NCBI GenBank assembly: GCA_026260175.1
Contig: JAKCWW010000035.1
Span: 117,153-181,152 of the forward strand
DNA: 64,000 nt
Reading direction: 5' to 3'
From: Reticulitermes lucifugus
Lineage: Eukaryota > Arthropoda > Insecta > Blattodea > Rhinotermitidae
A program made the position numbers and the translations under genes. The notes beneath the pieces were generated by a model. It had not been told where the DNA came from. It did no database searches and worked only from the letters and a program-made list of their open reading frames with translations. Shown here one piece after another: positions 1 through 12,960 of this stretch; within the stretch, counting starts at the first letter, position 1; each line of letters starts with the position of its first letter.

Positions 1-29
1 CCAAGCCCATATAGGGCTGTCGAGCCATG

Positions 30-30
<1 letters not shown>

Positions 31-62
<32 letters not shown>
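31..62. repeat. (TTA)n microsatellite
   Basis: About ten perfect TTA units. The first 30 bases of the window before it look like the end of another repeat, but that cannot be assigned. Confidence 0.9.
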
Positions 63-63
<1 letters not shown>

Positions 64-64
<1 letters not shown>

Positions 65-3000
65 CAATTACATACCTGAAACAAACCATGTTTCTAGAGT
101 ACATAATGTTGCGACCATTCTGTGGTTACAATACACACTATATGTTATTTCCCGTGATAAAGGTTTTGTACTTTTACATTATTACTTACCGAAGTATTGT
201 GTGGTGCCCAGTATGGCTGTTTTCTGTAGTTCCTTGATTTCGTGCTTTCCAGGTGTTGCTCAGATATTTCCTGAATGATTCTTAGATGTTTCCGTGTGCC
301 CGTATTATTACTGGTATCACTTTTGTTTTTACATTCCAGGTGCACTCTACTTCTGTTGTAAAGTCTTTACATTCTAAATATTTTCGGCTTCCTTTTTGAT
401 AGCGTTTATGTCTCCTGAAATTGCAATATCTGTTAACAGACATGTTTCTCTTTCATTATCACGGATTTCTTATCATCATCATCATCGGCTTAAGCCTTTT
501 TAAATGTCTCGGGGACTCAGAGTTAAATCTGAAAAAAATAAATTTTGCACATTTGTAGGAACCTTTGGATGGAGCACTGGGACATCATTCGTAAAAGAAA
601 AACATTCATGTCTGGAGTGGAATTCGAAGCTATGACTCGAGCTTTCGAAGAGTCCAAATTTGTGCGCTTCTTAGCCTGTCAGTCTAGTCTTGTATTAACA
701 TAGTACTGGATAGTTAAAAGTTGAACACTTTTTCACTGAAAACCACAGTTATCCTTAACATCAAATCATGCACAATAGTTGCATGAAGAGATTTATATTG
801 GGAATTCGTCCCTTATATTTCCTCCCCTTCCCACCCACTTGCCCAAAATGGCCTTCTCTTGAGTAAATATCCCAAGTCGGTTTTCTGGCATCAATGATTG
901 GAAAAAAGGGTCTCGTGGGATCCTTGTACAAATACTGACTGAATCAAACCTCACCCCCGAACTAGGGTAGTTTCTGACAACCTTCCCTCTTTCACCCCAG
1001 AAACTGACAACACCACCACAGTAATGATCACCCGCCGTTTCCGTCTTCCTCTCGCTTTCCCGCAATAATCACTTCCGGTCAACTATCCTCTGCTCTTCTT
1101 CAGCAGCTTTTCGTCCTTTCATCAACATGAAAAAAAAGACAAAAATTAGCCTTGACGCTGATGAAAGTAATTCTGAAAAATTGACCACCACCCCTCACCC
1201 TCAACCCCTCCCCGATTGTGCTATTCCCCTCACTCTACCTCAATCGGTGAATATTCGTTAGAAATTCAAAGAGATGGGGAATTCCCTTCTCCTTGATCAG
1301 TTGTGATGTCATTATTGACCACGCGTATTAACATCTATTTTTCGTTCTCTCAAGATGCCGGGAAAAAGTGCTGCTCACCACGTTTTGGTTCTCTGGTTTA
1401 AGCAAGTCCACACGTAGTGCTGACCATTCACAACGAACCTCTTCACAAGAAAGTCATTTACAAGGCACCAGAATTAACTTTTACTGTCTTCTTTGATTAT
1501 GAAGGAATTGGCCTCTGACGTCTACCATTTCAGATGAGTGTATGTATCCTACACACGCGCACACCTCTGTGGTATAACTCCTTGAGTCAGAGACCGGTTC
1601 ACCTCTAAGTGTATTCCTGCACAACACAAAGCAGAAAATCAATAACAAAATGCAAGTTACAAGGGAAAGAATTATTCTTTGTTATATAGTGTGTATACCT
1701 CAACTAATCGACAAATTGTATGAAGCAGCTTCTTTCTTTAAGAGCCAGTAATCTCTTAAATTATCAGCAAATTCCCTACTTTTTTTGCAACTCGGAGAAC
1801 CATCTCCGTTTTCACGAACGCTCGCTTTTGATCCCTAACATTAGCCACTTGAAACTAACCCGGACATTCAAAATGTAATTATTCAGTATCATTTTAATAT
1901 TATCCTCCAATACATTTTCGGGTCTCCCAACTGTTCTCTACCCATCACGTTTTCTGACAAATATTTCATATGAATCGTCCATCGGTTCCATTTCCTAACC
2001 ATCTCATTTTATTCACTTCATTTCCGTAATAACGCAGTACTTAATACTGTTACTGACTAGAGTTTTCAGTTGACCTTGACAGTGATTTGCGCTGGGCAAA
2101 GTTTCCAGTCCTTTGCATGTAACCACTAACCGATATATTCCATTGAAAAGTAAATTGGACTGAGGTTCTCTCGTGGTTTTGTGTGTCAGATGCTACAGTT
2201 ACTTTCTGTAGTGTTCTAGGTGGTTAAAGCTATGCATTAAATTAATTTAGGCTTCTTACTAAAGAAACATACGACAAATGGCGACCAATATTTGTTAAAA
2301 GACCTACGTCATGCAGTGATAGAGACTCATGTTTTTGACCGTCGCCGCGAGCGTTAAGGGACTCTACCCACGCTCTACAGGTCAACTGTATTTTCTTGAG
2401 TAACGGACTTCAGCAAATTCATTGTTTCTTCAGTTACAAATTTTGTCATATTTTACAAAGCTGTGTAAGTTGCTTCAGAAGCTATAACTGCAGTGATGAA
2501 AGAAAACTCTCTAGGCCTATATCCCTTTCCCAGCGCTGGTTTTAACCAGCTATTCAATATAATAAATAGTTCTTTTTCCCTTTGAATCTTTTAACCCGTG
2601 ACGTAAACGCACTCTTGAAATTTTGCACCATAGTACCCCCAGCAAGTACGGAACGTGTCAGTTTTGTCTGCATGTCTGACACTGGAATGCAAGGGCAATT
2701 ATTAACGCCAAATTGCCATCTTTTCCGTCTAAGTACATGACCACCCGTTCTTTATTATCCATTACAGAAATTCCTAAACCCATATATTCTGTAGAAAGTT
2801 ACTTTCAACAGGCAGGCCTAACCACCAATCACTCTCTCAAACTTGGCATCCCACACGTGCTGCAGTGCCTTTTATGTCTAACAGCTCCGTCTTTCGGCTG
2901 TCAGAAATAGCCAGCACGTGAAATGCGCATCGTGATCCCTTACGTTGCCAGTAAATAGAATGCCAGCATTTTGTCACTACCAGCTCGACTTCTATTTTGC

Positions 3001-3165
3001 CTAACATGTATTCCAATATTTCCCTGAAAACTATTGATAGCCAGCAAGATCTGAGATTCGAACCACGTACCTACCAAAATAAGGACATGGAATCGATTAC
3101 TAGGAACTTCTGCTTAGTAGAAATAACGTCTAACTGGAACAAGATAAGCATTGTAAATTTGAAGT
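64..3165. other. No gene recognised (3.1 kb)
   Basis: AT-rich sequence with stops in all frames. The longest frames (90 aa or less) have no recognisable domain. A small palindrome, gctggttttaaccagc, lies near 2536. I see no promoter or other feature that I can support. Confidence 0.6.
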
Positions 3166-3567
3166 AAAATCGTGGCTTTTTCGCATGACCAATTTTGTCA
3201 TGGATTCCCAATAATGCGTTCTCTTTCCATTTTGAGCTATGTATGTTACTTTCAGAAATATAAAACTGTTGAGTTTTGCCATGGAGGCCAAAAATTGGTT
3301 TCTTTTGCACTGTTGTCGAGCTACGAATTATTTCCCGCTACTGTCAACAATATGAATGTAGTAAGATCTTCATGTAAAGTGGCTGACAGTTTTGTCGTAC
3401 AAAAACCACATTTCGGTTTTCTCAACAGATTTTCATAAAAGATTCCAATATCGATTTTCACGAAAATACGTTCAGTGGGAGCCCAGTTGATACATGCTGA
3501 CAGACAGACGCACAGACATGACGGAACTAATAGGATCTTTTCGCGACTTATGCGAAAGCACCCAATA
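3166..3567 (+). repeat. Dispersed repeat family C, copy 1
   Basis: Diverged copy of a repeat also seen at 4535-5096 and 14409-14962, all in the same orientation. Shared landmarks in order are aagatcttcatgtaaagt, acagattttc, cacgaaaat, ttcagtgggagcc, a CAGACAGACG-type run, and an end that can fold (ttttcgcgacttatgcgaaa). Both ends carry a ggctttttcgcat / ggtgctttcgcat-like match in inverted orientation, which suggests short terminal inverted repeats. The family was not identified and no coding capacity is visible. Confidence 0.6.
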
Positions 3568-4534
3568 ATGTAAAAATGTATTTTCAATACATAAAGGGCA
3601 AAAATATTTCTGTTCTCCCTCGACTCTCTCGATATTTCTCAGGACGAGTCAGTTTTGATGATAACATTATACACGTCATGAATTTGGACTATTCTTTCAT
3701 CTCAAAGAATCTCCTGCACAAAGACCTGAACTTGGAGTCCACACCAAGAAGAACTGCGGAGTGTTATTCAGTAAGCGTAAATTACTTGACACTGTCTGTC
3801 CTTCTTTCTGGTCATTCTTCCTACTATACATCTTCTTGTCTTCCTCTCGCTCATGCTGGGGGATCATAAACAAGGCGTCCCCGGAGAGGTTTCCTTCGTC
3901 TGTTCGACTCACCTCCCCAAGAAACTGCCCTTTGCCTTATACCAATGCTTCAGCGTGTGAAAACAAAATTAAGGCGAACTTTTCGATCAAATTGGTTCAA
4001 ATTGGTCGGCAGAAGTGTACCTACCCTTGTACAACTATTCCTCCCATCAGAAAGTCCACTGAGAATTTTTCTTTTTCCCTTTTTTTCCCCTTGCTTCTTC
4101 GATCCTTCCACCATGCCCCCTTCATCTCTTATTATTAGGTTATCTTATGCTACTGGTCAAACCCTCTTCTTCGAGAGTACAAGCTTTTCCCTTGTATCAC
4201 CATTCTTCAGTGAGAAAACAGTAGTGACACTGTCGAGAGACATAGAAGGTTAGTGTAAGCTACAGAACCCATTTTACAGGATAACCAACACCACGGAACA
4301 TAGTCCTTCTGGAGAAGCTGATAGTTTCGCAGCTAGTCAAGAGAATCCCCCGTATTTTATGAAACCCGGACGTTTGTTACCGTTTTCGCAAGAGCCCCCA
4401 GCAGGAAATTATGCGGTAAAATATCCCATACATTTGAAATATTTCGTGACGACCGTGTTTTAATATGCTTCTAACAATTTCACGCGTTTTTCCTAATCAC
4501 TGTGTAAAATACGATTTTGTTAAATGACAAGTAC
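3568..4534. other. No gene recognised; pyrimidine-rich patch
   Basis: Two overlapping plus-strand open frames (125 and 102 aa, 3761-4253) arise from a CT-rich stretch. They are Ser/Phe/Leu-rich, low-complexity and unlike any family I know. I do not call them genes. Confidence 0.5.
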
Positions 4535-5096
4535 GCTACAAAAATATGCTTCTGTAGGCGGTATTGTGTCTGGACATTTAGGGGACGAATAATAAATCTT
4601 AGTTACATTTACAACGAGACGGTCAATGTACGTATAAACGTAATTTTGAGGAGCGTTTGCATAACTATTGTTGCCGTGGGAAAGCATGCAAAACGTGTGC
4701 ATCATGTTATATTGTCATCTGTGGTCTGTCTGGCTGTACCATATTTTTCCACATTATCTCATAAGCGACGCCACTTTCGGAAAAACGCTTTTGAACATGA
4801 ATTATAGCTTTTGATTTTCTCTACAAATTTTGTCTGGAAAATGTCTCATTCTAAGAAGAAGTGAGCCAGATATTATCACACGTGTACATAGGTCTTCATG
4901 TAAAGTACTCGTTATTCTTCTCAGAGTTTAATGAAACTTGAATTTTCTCCGACAGATTTTCGAAAAATACTCAAATATGGAATTCCATGAAAATCCGTCC
5001 AGTGGGAGCCGAGTGCCATGCAGACGGAGAGGCAGAAAGCTATGAAGAAACTAATAGGCGCTTTCGCAATTTTGCGAAACCGCCTAAAAGCCACTG
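4535..5096 (+). repeat. Dispersed repeat family C, copy 2
   Basis: Shares long blocks with 14409-14962, including tattgtcatctgtg, tatttttccacattatctca, cataggtcttcatgtaa and ccagtgggagccgag, followed by a short CAGACGGAGAG run. The 3' end is a hairpin: ggcgctttcgcaa pairs with ttgcgaaaccgcc, then taaaag. No protein is encoded. The conserved hairpin end could mark a Helitron-like or TIR-type non-autonomous element; the class is uncertain. Confidence 0.7.
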
Positions 5097-5816
5097 GAAT
5101 GTAGGAATCTTACTAACATTCAATTCAAATATCTTACTCTCATGTCTCCTAATAACTTAGAGACTAATATTGTGAAGTATAATATCACGCTAACAATTCC
5201 CTTTCGAATGAACTTAATTTAATCACTGTATCAGACCGTATTTAGTGACTGATACAGTACCGACTACATGTTCCAGATCATGCAAGTCATTTTCAATCAA
5301 TCACTTGACATTATATTTCTACAGTTATCTGTTTGATATTAATGCAATGGTATTAGAATGGTCACTTCACATAATAATTACGTTCTTGTTCCTCAAACTT
5401 TCTTAGCTTCGGCCTAATACGTTATGTTTATATCGGTGTAAGACATAGGATATCGCCTTGAAGGAAGGGGACTGCGTTTGAGGTCTTGGTGCGGAAGGAT
5501 ATTCATACGTGTCTAAGGGACTGAAAGAAATACCAGGGTGGGGGTGGGGAACAGTTGCGAGACGAGGAATTTTTCTTAATTTGTTTTTGATAGGGCATTA
5601 AAATTAATTTAATCTGAAAACTTTAACAAAGAACTTAGTGGAAATGAAATGTTAAAATATTTAAAACATATCTTACAGCAATAAGATGTGTTTGTTGGTT
5701 GGATAAGGTATAGTAGTGGGGTTTTGTGATTTTGGTTACGACACCTAGAGTTCTATAAGAGAATTTGTTAACCATTTAAAATAATGTTACCCCCGCTATA
5801 ATAAAGGTTTTCTTTC
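5097..5816. other. No gene recognised
   Basis: AT-rich sequence with no significant open frame and no repeat I can assign. A short G-rich run lies at about 5538-5550. Confidence 0.6.
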
Positions 5817-6006
5817 CCTACTTGACCGATAAGCACCAACCCAACATTCCTCCCGAAGCTCTGCCAGCTTCTCGCCGTACGCCGCATATCGGGAAGGTTT
5901 AACCGTCGATAACGGGAGATAGACAAAGATCGCAGTGATAATAACCTTTACAAGGTCTAACAAAAACTCATTAGAGCGTCGGGCTGGCGCTTATCGGTCA
6001 AGTAGG
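5817..6006. mobile_element. 190-bp MITE with 29-bp TIRs
   Basis: Terminal inverted repeats at 5817-5845 and 5978-6006. The outer 18 bases are identical (cctacttgaccgataagc, as the reverse complement at the right end). The next 11 differ at three sites, all transitions. The interior is non-coding and somewhat GC-richer than its surroundings. I see no clear target-site duplication, so the superfamily is unassigned. The strong TIR match suggests a relatively recent insertion. Confidence 0.75.
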
Positions 6007-8039
6007 AAAACAAGCACGCTATACCTCTGAGGCACAAACCAGAAACGTCAATCTTCTTCTGGTTTCAAAATAACAGTGAGCGAGTACTTACACCTGCCGA
6101 GTAAGTAACCTACACCACTGTGCGAGTCGGTATTAGTGACATTTGGCATATGTGCCAGCGTTTGAAGAAGAACTCTTTCCCATGGAAGCAGACATGCGAA
6201 TTTTCGGGTGTTCAAAAAGGATGACGGAAGGGTAAGTGCTGTTACGTGGGTACCCTGCACGACTGTATGCGTCAGACTAGTGACGTTTCACGTACATCGT
6301 GCTCTGCACAACAGAACTAGAGAAATACACTCTACAATACAACGAATGGGCAGGACACAATGTAGCTATGCATCTGCGATGTAAATTCATATTAGACTTT
6401 GTGCGTCAAAGAAATTTCCACAGTTCCTGTGATGTCACTCAGACCACACACTGATGCTGATATCTAATTAATATTCACGTGGATCTGTGTAGCCGTACAA
6501 ATCATTTCAAATTTAATTGTCTTGTCATTTCCGAATCTAATTAGATTTATGATTGTTAAAATGTAAAACTTTTTTTTTACCGCGGAGTTTCAGGTACATT
6601 CCCGTCTTAAGAAAATGTGACAAACAAGCTACATTTTAATAAACACCGAGTCCTTTTCCCACAGGGATAAAAGGGCCGAAACATGGGGTTCTTTCTGTAT
6701 TCCCACTTTACACGTCCATGCCGTGCTGTTTCCAGCAGGGACACCAGTGTGATGATATCAGTTTCCGCCTGATGTGTCTGTGGCGTCAAGTGGCATGTCT
6801 TTGAACCTCACCCCATCACATGTAAATAACTTTTGTTTTTTAAGTAAGGGCGCGTCGAAATATGGTACCTCGAACTTCTTATCAATAATTCAGAAGATTG
6901 ACTGGGGGTGTGGTGTAGGAGTGTTTACCATCCAACCGGTTTTCTTTTCATTTCTCTTTTATAAAAACCTCAAGTTGAGGGAAGATGTTGACGAAATTAA
7001 ACAATTCGTGGTATCGGAGTGGTAAAACATCAAATGGCAACCCCAGGTTTTTAGAAGATAGCTGTCTTCCTTTGAAGTTCTTGTATATAAATAGGCCTAA
7101 AGCTAACAAAATTATGAAGTCATAGCTACAGAATGTTACAGAACTTCTCTAAGTTCTTAAGTACTTATAACATTCTCTAACTTGAACTGGCGTTTATGAC
7201 AAACCCTTTTTGGGACATTGTTCTGTTTTTATAATTTTGTCATTTCTAGTAATTCCATTATCCGTCTCAGATACAGGCCCACTTAATATGATAGGCGACG
7301 TTTACGGTAATTTTCTTTACTCCTTTCTTTCGATTACTGGTTGTCTTTGTATGGAGAGATCTGTATAAACTACGCATTAAAGTACAGAACCTCAAGAAAG
7401 AACAGTCTGATTTTCTGTTTCGTATCACTCATGAACCATGTTCACTATTTGCTAATACCTCTTTAGGAATTTTACTGTCTGAAGTCTTACGACTCTATAC
7501 GGTGTCAGGCAAATTAATAAAACACTGCAGATTACACTGCTTAGTGATATTAATTTCATTTTGTGCCTTTTTAACTATACAGAATAGAGTAATATCTTAT
7601 CTGGATTTTTCATCATGTAAATATTTTTCATACCTACTCTATTCATTTCATGGAGTTTATTTTTTGAGCTTTCACATTTTCTCTTGACGTCCTGTTTCGT
7701 CGTTATACTTATTAACAATTCCAGCTACACCGAAAGCTCCTCTCCCATTAGACACAGAAGGAATCCTCCCATATTTTTCTATGACGTCTACAGTTCTGAA
7801 TCCAACCGGTTTCTATGTCACGGTACTTTCAGGGAGACCACAGGTTTCCCACATTTTCGAGTATAAGATCCCTATCCTAACTTCTAAATTTCTGATACCC
7901 CGACACATTAACAAGTGTGTCTGCAGGACCTGTTAGTTGAGAACCTACACTATGACAAAAAATCGCAAAACCGCTGTAATTGAATTACATCTTATTTATT
8001 ACAAAAACAACAACAGAAGAAGTAAAGCGCTGGCCGGAG
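6007..8039. other. No gene recognised (2 kb)
   Basis: Open frames of 60-83 aa have no recognisable domains. The sequence is AT-rich. No repeat family was assigned. Confidence 0.55.
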
Positions 8040-8150
8040 GAATGAGTCTTGCTCCGAAGTTAAGTTTGTTCTTTGGGGCCCTTGGAATAACCCTGTGGTC
8101 CTCGGGAGGGGGCTGGGTGTCCGCGGCCCACGGGTTTGGAACCACTACTT
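8040..8150 (-). mobile_element. hAT-like terminal fragment
   Basis: Read on the minus strand this begins agtggttccaaacccgtggg and continues through ccgcggac. That resembles the cagtggttcccaaa...tccgcggacccc ends common in hAT-derived MITEs (known family pattern). The opposite end was not found, so this is probably a truncated copy. Confidence 0.4.
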
Positions 8151-8296
8151 TATACTATCCTGTTTGGGTCATTTCGCAGATATGTGTGCCACATAATAAG
8201 TCTCTGTCAATAAACGCGACTTTTTCTTCAGTCATCTCTATTTAAAATCCAGTCGTACGTATGTTAATGTTTATCCTGCCTGACTATACTTGGCAG

Positions 8297-8346
8297 GGTT
8301 ACAGGCTTGTAGGTTACAGGCTTGTAGGTTACAGGCTTGTAGGTTA
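8297..8346 (+). repeat. 15-bp tandem repeat, ~3.3 copies
   Basis: Perfect tandem copies of ggttacaggcttgta. A short minisatellite with no coding context. Confidence 0.9.
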
Positions 8347-8409
8347 CTCCTCTGTCTTAATGATCTATTGACAGTTCCGGATATTTGTTAGAATTTAAAT
8401 CATAAACAC

Positions 8410-9128
8410 AATTTTAGTCAACACACCTATCTTTTCTTATAAAAACATATTTGCCTTTATAAAATGCTTCATATTTCGACGTTTAAGGGCCATCGTCAGG
8501 CACAAATATATAAAAAGAGCAGTCATATACCTTGAGGTATCATTCCTATGAAAAATATTACTTTATTACAATTTGTCATTTATTATACCAACAAATGCGC
8601 CACATAAAATACGTATAAATAGTCAATACACTGTTCCGACTTGTGTCAGTAAAGCTATACCGTCATCAGGGAGTACAGTGTGCCAATGTTACAACCAAAT
8701 GCAAATGGTATTTTTAATACAGAAGTTTTATTTCCAACTGCTGCACAAGATATTTCGTAATCTGTATTATTAGATATATATATGTGCGTTTTGAACTCAA
8801 AGATTAAGCTTAAAATATAGTTAAAACATTTCTCATCAAGTAGATAAAATGTTTACATAATAAAATTATAATCGTAGTAGTTCTTCTAGTTATGGCCTTA
8901 TATATTAAAGCATCTGTTGGGGTTCTGAATCCAAGTGGACCGTGTCCCTGTGCTGGAGCTGTGTAGTGCACGGAGCCAACAGTGTATTGGTGTGACAAGT
9001 AGAAAGATGGCTTCTGCCATCCTTTTTTATTTAGTCGCGCCTGGTGATAACTTCTAAGGGTCGAAACATGTAGCATTTTATACATTCAAATGTTTTTATA
9101 ATAAAAGATAATTATGTTGACTAAAATT
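8410..9128. mobile_element. 719-bp foldback element with ~100-bp TIRs
   Basis: The first ~100 bases (aattttagtcaac..., ataaaatgct, catatttcgac) match the reverse complement of the last ~100 (aattttagtcaac..., ataaaatgct, catgtttcgac), with mismatches and small gaps. Each inner edge has a tttcgac...aag...catcgtcagg-like motif, also seen near 14165, 16290, 16715 and 33225. The minus-strand 91-aa frame inside is not recognised. It is a non-autonomous TIR or foldback element of unassigned superfamily. Confidence 0.7.
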
Positions 9129-11563
9129 TTTTATTATTTATTTTGTGAAATACATCGTTACGTCTTCTGTAAGGATTATTATAATCTTTTGTTAAATTGA
9201 TTCACCATATTTTTGTTACAATGGGACACATTTGAGCCCAAGATGTTCAAGCTTGCTGACTCTTTAGTGTTTGTAGTGTTCATCTTATCTTTTGAACTCT
9301 CTATATTTGCCCTGTATTATTTGCCTTCACCTGTACTACCATTCGATATTTGCGCTTATGTATCAATGCCTTCAGTTTCCCTTGATTTGCAGTATTTCTT
9401 TACTTTAAGTACATATTTTGAGATGTATATACATTAAATTATGTCGAAGTAAAAGATAATGCTGAGTGATTAAGGGAGGGAATAGAAGAAGAAACATTAG
9501 TGGTATATTTTAAAGCACAGGCTGGAAGGAATTGGGATTACCGCAGAAACCTTCTGTAAGGATAAGTGGCCTGCAGGCCTAGGATCACTCTCGGGGTCTC
9601 CCACAAACGAAGCAAAATTTTAGCCACTCAGAAGCCCACTTTTGTAAGAGACGACCTCATGATAATATATAAGATAATAGATATTTTGAAGATGACAAAT
9701 ATGTCTAAGCAAAAGACACGTGGATATGACACTCATATTATGCGTTCATTTTATGCAATTTATGAAAATGTGTATCACACTTTTTTTAGTGCCTACATCG
9801 TGTCAGTCATAAAAAGCAGACTTTTGGAACAGAGCCTAAACGCGTTTACCCTTGGGCTACTTCGAGAAGTCACAGGGCAGAGCAAGCAAACTCAGATCAC
9901 CTCCCTTCCTTCTCCGACGCAGTAAAAGCAAAAGGGATAGAAGCCCTTTATACGTTGAAACAGACGTTCAGTGACAATTCCTTGAGAGGTCCGACACTGC
10001 GGTCTAATGACAAACCGGATGTGACGTACTAAGGCTGATGATTCCTGAGGGAGACATTGCAGTCTCATCTTCCAGGGACAAGACAGCAGATCTCTCTCAG
10101 CTCACCTTTCACCCTTATCGCCCATAAAAGACTCACCTTGCATCAACTTCCCCACTGCTGAGCAAAACGACATAATTTCAGACTGTAGTAAACTTGAGTT
10201 GTTTTTGTAAGGGATGAAGACTTGATTTGTGCCTGGCCAATAGAACCTTCGGACCAGACAAAGTAAGGTTCCCGCACCCTTGTCTTCACTCATTAGTGCA
10301 AATTGTGTAATATACAAAGCTAAAATAATGAAGCGTGCTAAATACTAAACAACGAAAGTTCTTATATTACGTTTTGAATTTTTAGATACAATGTACGTGG
10401 ATTTCAAGCTCTGTGCTTTGTAGACTCTGACGCTCTGTGATAAGTGTTTGGCATGAAAATTCGTTATATTATCTCCGCGAAAGAGACATTGATTTGGCGG
10501 TTGAGCCGGCAAAAGTAATGTTATGCCTCTGACAAAAATCAAAATTCTTCGTCCATTACGCAGCTGGTTACTTTAAAACTGAGGAAAACTGATATGAAGA
10601 ATTCAGTCTTCAGGACTATGACGCCCTGTAGGTTGGCACATTAGTACCAAAATTTCGGAAGAGCTTGCTGCCTGCATCTATCTTATTTGACTGTCCTGAA
10701 AACAGTCAAAATCTCCACGGAAAAGTTGGTATCATCTATATCCGGAGATACACACCCACATATCTCAGAGGACAGAATTATTGAAAACAGTGTTGTGAGC
10801 GTCTCAAACACCGCAACCTATATTGACGTGTTAGTAGTGCGCTGTATCACACTTATTGTGTTCAGAAACATTACAGGAATGTGTTAACAACACAGAGTGT
10901 ACTTAAAATGCTTGGACACACTTTAGGAGTGAGTTATTCACAACGAAACAGAGAAAAAACTTCCATATAAGTATGTTGCCGGAAATGAGTGGTTTCTGAA
11001 TTTTAATTGAAAGATTACATTCAAGAATAAATAACGTAGCTATGTAATATCTTATTTACAACTGACATAATACATTTAAAATACACTTTCCCAATTTAAT
11101 AACTGTTGAGTTTTTATTTCAGAGGTCTCGGGGCGGTTGCGAATGTTTTGACAGGCATAAAAAATGCGTCGGTGAAGTGTCTCTTCATTTTAAATTGGAG
11201 CTGAATACACTAGGGGTTGTAAGTGTTCCTACAGATAAAATTGTAAGTGATTGAGGGCGGACGAACTTTGGACTGTACCTAAAGAACTAAATATTTGGGT
11301 ACGTATGTTAACAGCAACTTCTTTTCTTGTTTGGTGTGGAGAAGTCCTAAGGTTTGTCCAAACATTTTTGATACATTCTGTATAAAAACTATAAAAATGT
11401 GAACAAAAATTCTGGTTTATATTTACAATTTAAAAGATAAAAGAAACTTACCTCTCTCATAATTGTACATAATGAACTGAATTTTCTCTGAACTAATATA
11501 ACAAATGTGCAATTCAAACGATATTAATTTATTAATTCATACAACTTACACTGCATAATATGG
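9129..11563. other. No gene recognised (2.4 kb)
   Basis: The longest frame is a 119-aa plus-strand one at 9566-9925 with no recognisable domain. At 10651-10683 a short stretch (ttcggaagagcttgctgcct) resembles the end of the foldback family at 12961. Nothing else is supported. Confidence 0.5.
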
Positions 11564-11867
11564 TAAGATAAAGCAATCCCAGTACAGGCCTGGACAGGCC
11601 CTTAGGGTTCCAAGAGGTTGAGGCTCTCAGATTTCTAGACAATCGGCACATGAAGGTGGTAAGGTTGTCAGCCCTANNNNNNNNNNNNNNNNNNNNNNNN
11701 NNNNNNNNNNNNNNNNNNNNNNNNNNNNNNNNNNNNNNNNNNNNNNNNNNNNNNNNNNNNNNNNNNNNNNATGTCAATGAAAAATTTCAGTGACACCATC
11801 GGGAATCGAACCCGCGACCTTCCGGTTTGTAGCGCAGTGCCTCAAGCAACTGCGCCACCGCGTACCC
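11564..11867 (-). mobile_element. SINE family A (tRNA-derived), copy 1, with assembly gap
   Basis: On the minus strand the head is gggtacgcggtggcgcagtt, with a Pol III A-box-like ggcgcagtt and a perfect B-box ggttcgattcc. The tail ends gggattgctttatctt. It matches the complete copy at 53793-54090 on both sides of a run of 94 N (11677-11770). The uncalled run is what the complete copy predicts for that segment (95 bases less one that is called). Confidence 0.9.
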
Positions 11868-12960
11868 AACTGCATAATACGGACCATCGAAAATTGTGGA
11901 TGTAAAGATCGCAGCCATGCCATTTCCTACAGTCCTGTTTACCCAGGGCAGAATAGTACAGTGGGACAAACATACTGTTGGCACTCGTGCTACTATCTGA
12001 CCCACCTAAGACGCGTAACTGAAATTTAAAGTTAAAGGGACCATTTATATTGAGGGCTTTTGGAAATAAAATGCTACGGAGTTAGAAGTAGAAGGGGGGG
12101 GGGATGGAAAAAGTTACATAATGAGCTTAACATTACGTACCATTTACCAATTTGTATTAGCCTGATTGTACTAAGGAGGAAGGGATGAGTTGTCGTGTAA
12201 TACGGAAGATGATGGTAAATACATAAAATACATAAATACATAAAAAAAACATAAAAAAATATTTGTCGGAAAGCCTAAAGGAATAATCCACTTGCAAACT
12301 CGGATTGATGGATGGATAATATTAAAACTGAACTCCAGTATAAGAAATACTGTGAGCCCTTGTGAAGAAAGTAATTTTCTACAGAGTTTCTTAAAAAGCG
12401 GGAGATTTTCTTGACCAGCCGAACAACTCCCAGCTTCTCAAGAACGATTCTGCTCCCTGAGGTTACTTAAACTGCCTTACTACTGCTGTTTACGTGCAGC
12501 CAGAAGTTTAAGATACTCGTTTAGATATTACATTTGGCCTTGCAATATTTTGCAATGTCAAACTGATATTTTCGGACACCCAATGTCGATCCAGTGCTAC
12601 TGCTACTGTTACTGTGGAAAAAGTGTTCCACGGTAAAAGGAAAAAGGCCGAATCTCCAGGGAAACGTTCCGGGCCCGGAGAGTGGACACACTCCTGCTTA
12701 AGTCTAATCGAATTGAGAGGACCACGAAACAATCAGCACTCTCCTGCTTGTCAGTGTTTCTGCCAGGTTCTAAACACCTCACAAACTTCATACGTATGTG
12801 GTGACAGACCGTGCTGTGGTATTAGCTTCCACTGCAGCTGGAGCTGTCTGTAAAAACTAAGTCTTACGCTCTCATTTTGACGTTTCGCTCCTTCTTTCCG
12901 TGTCCGTTTTAGAAGCCTGGCCTGTCTTCCAATTAATATTTTAGGTTCTATGGACGGTGG
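11868..12960. other. No gene recognised
   Basis: Frames overlapping on both strands at 12508-12853 (60-79 aa) have no recognisable domain. A short G run lies at ~12096 and A-rich sequence near 12230. Left unassigned. Confidence 0.5.

Noticed and set aside
3761-4253. 125-aa and 102-aa overlapping plus-strand frames
   Set aside because: They come from CT-rich sequence and two frames are open over the same stretch, the signature of composition and not of coding.
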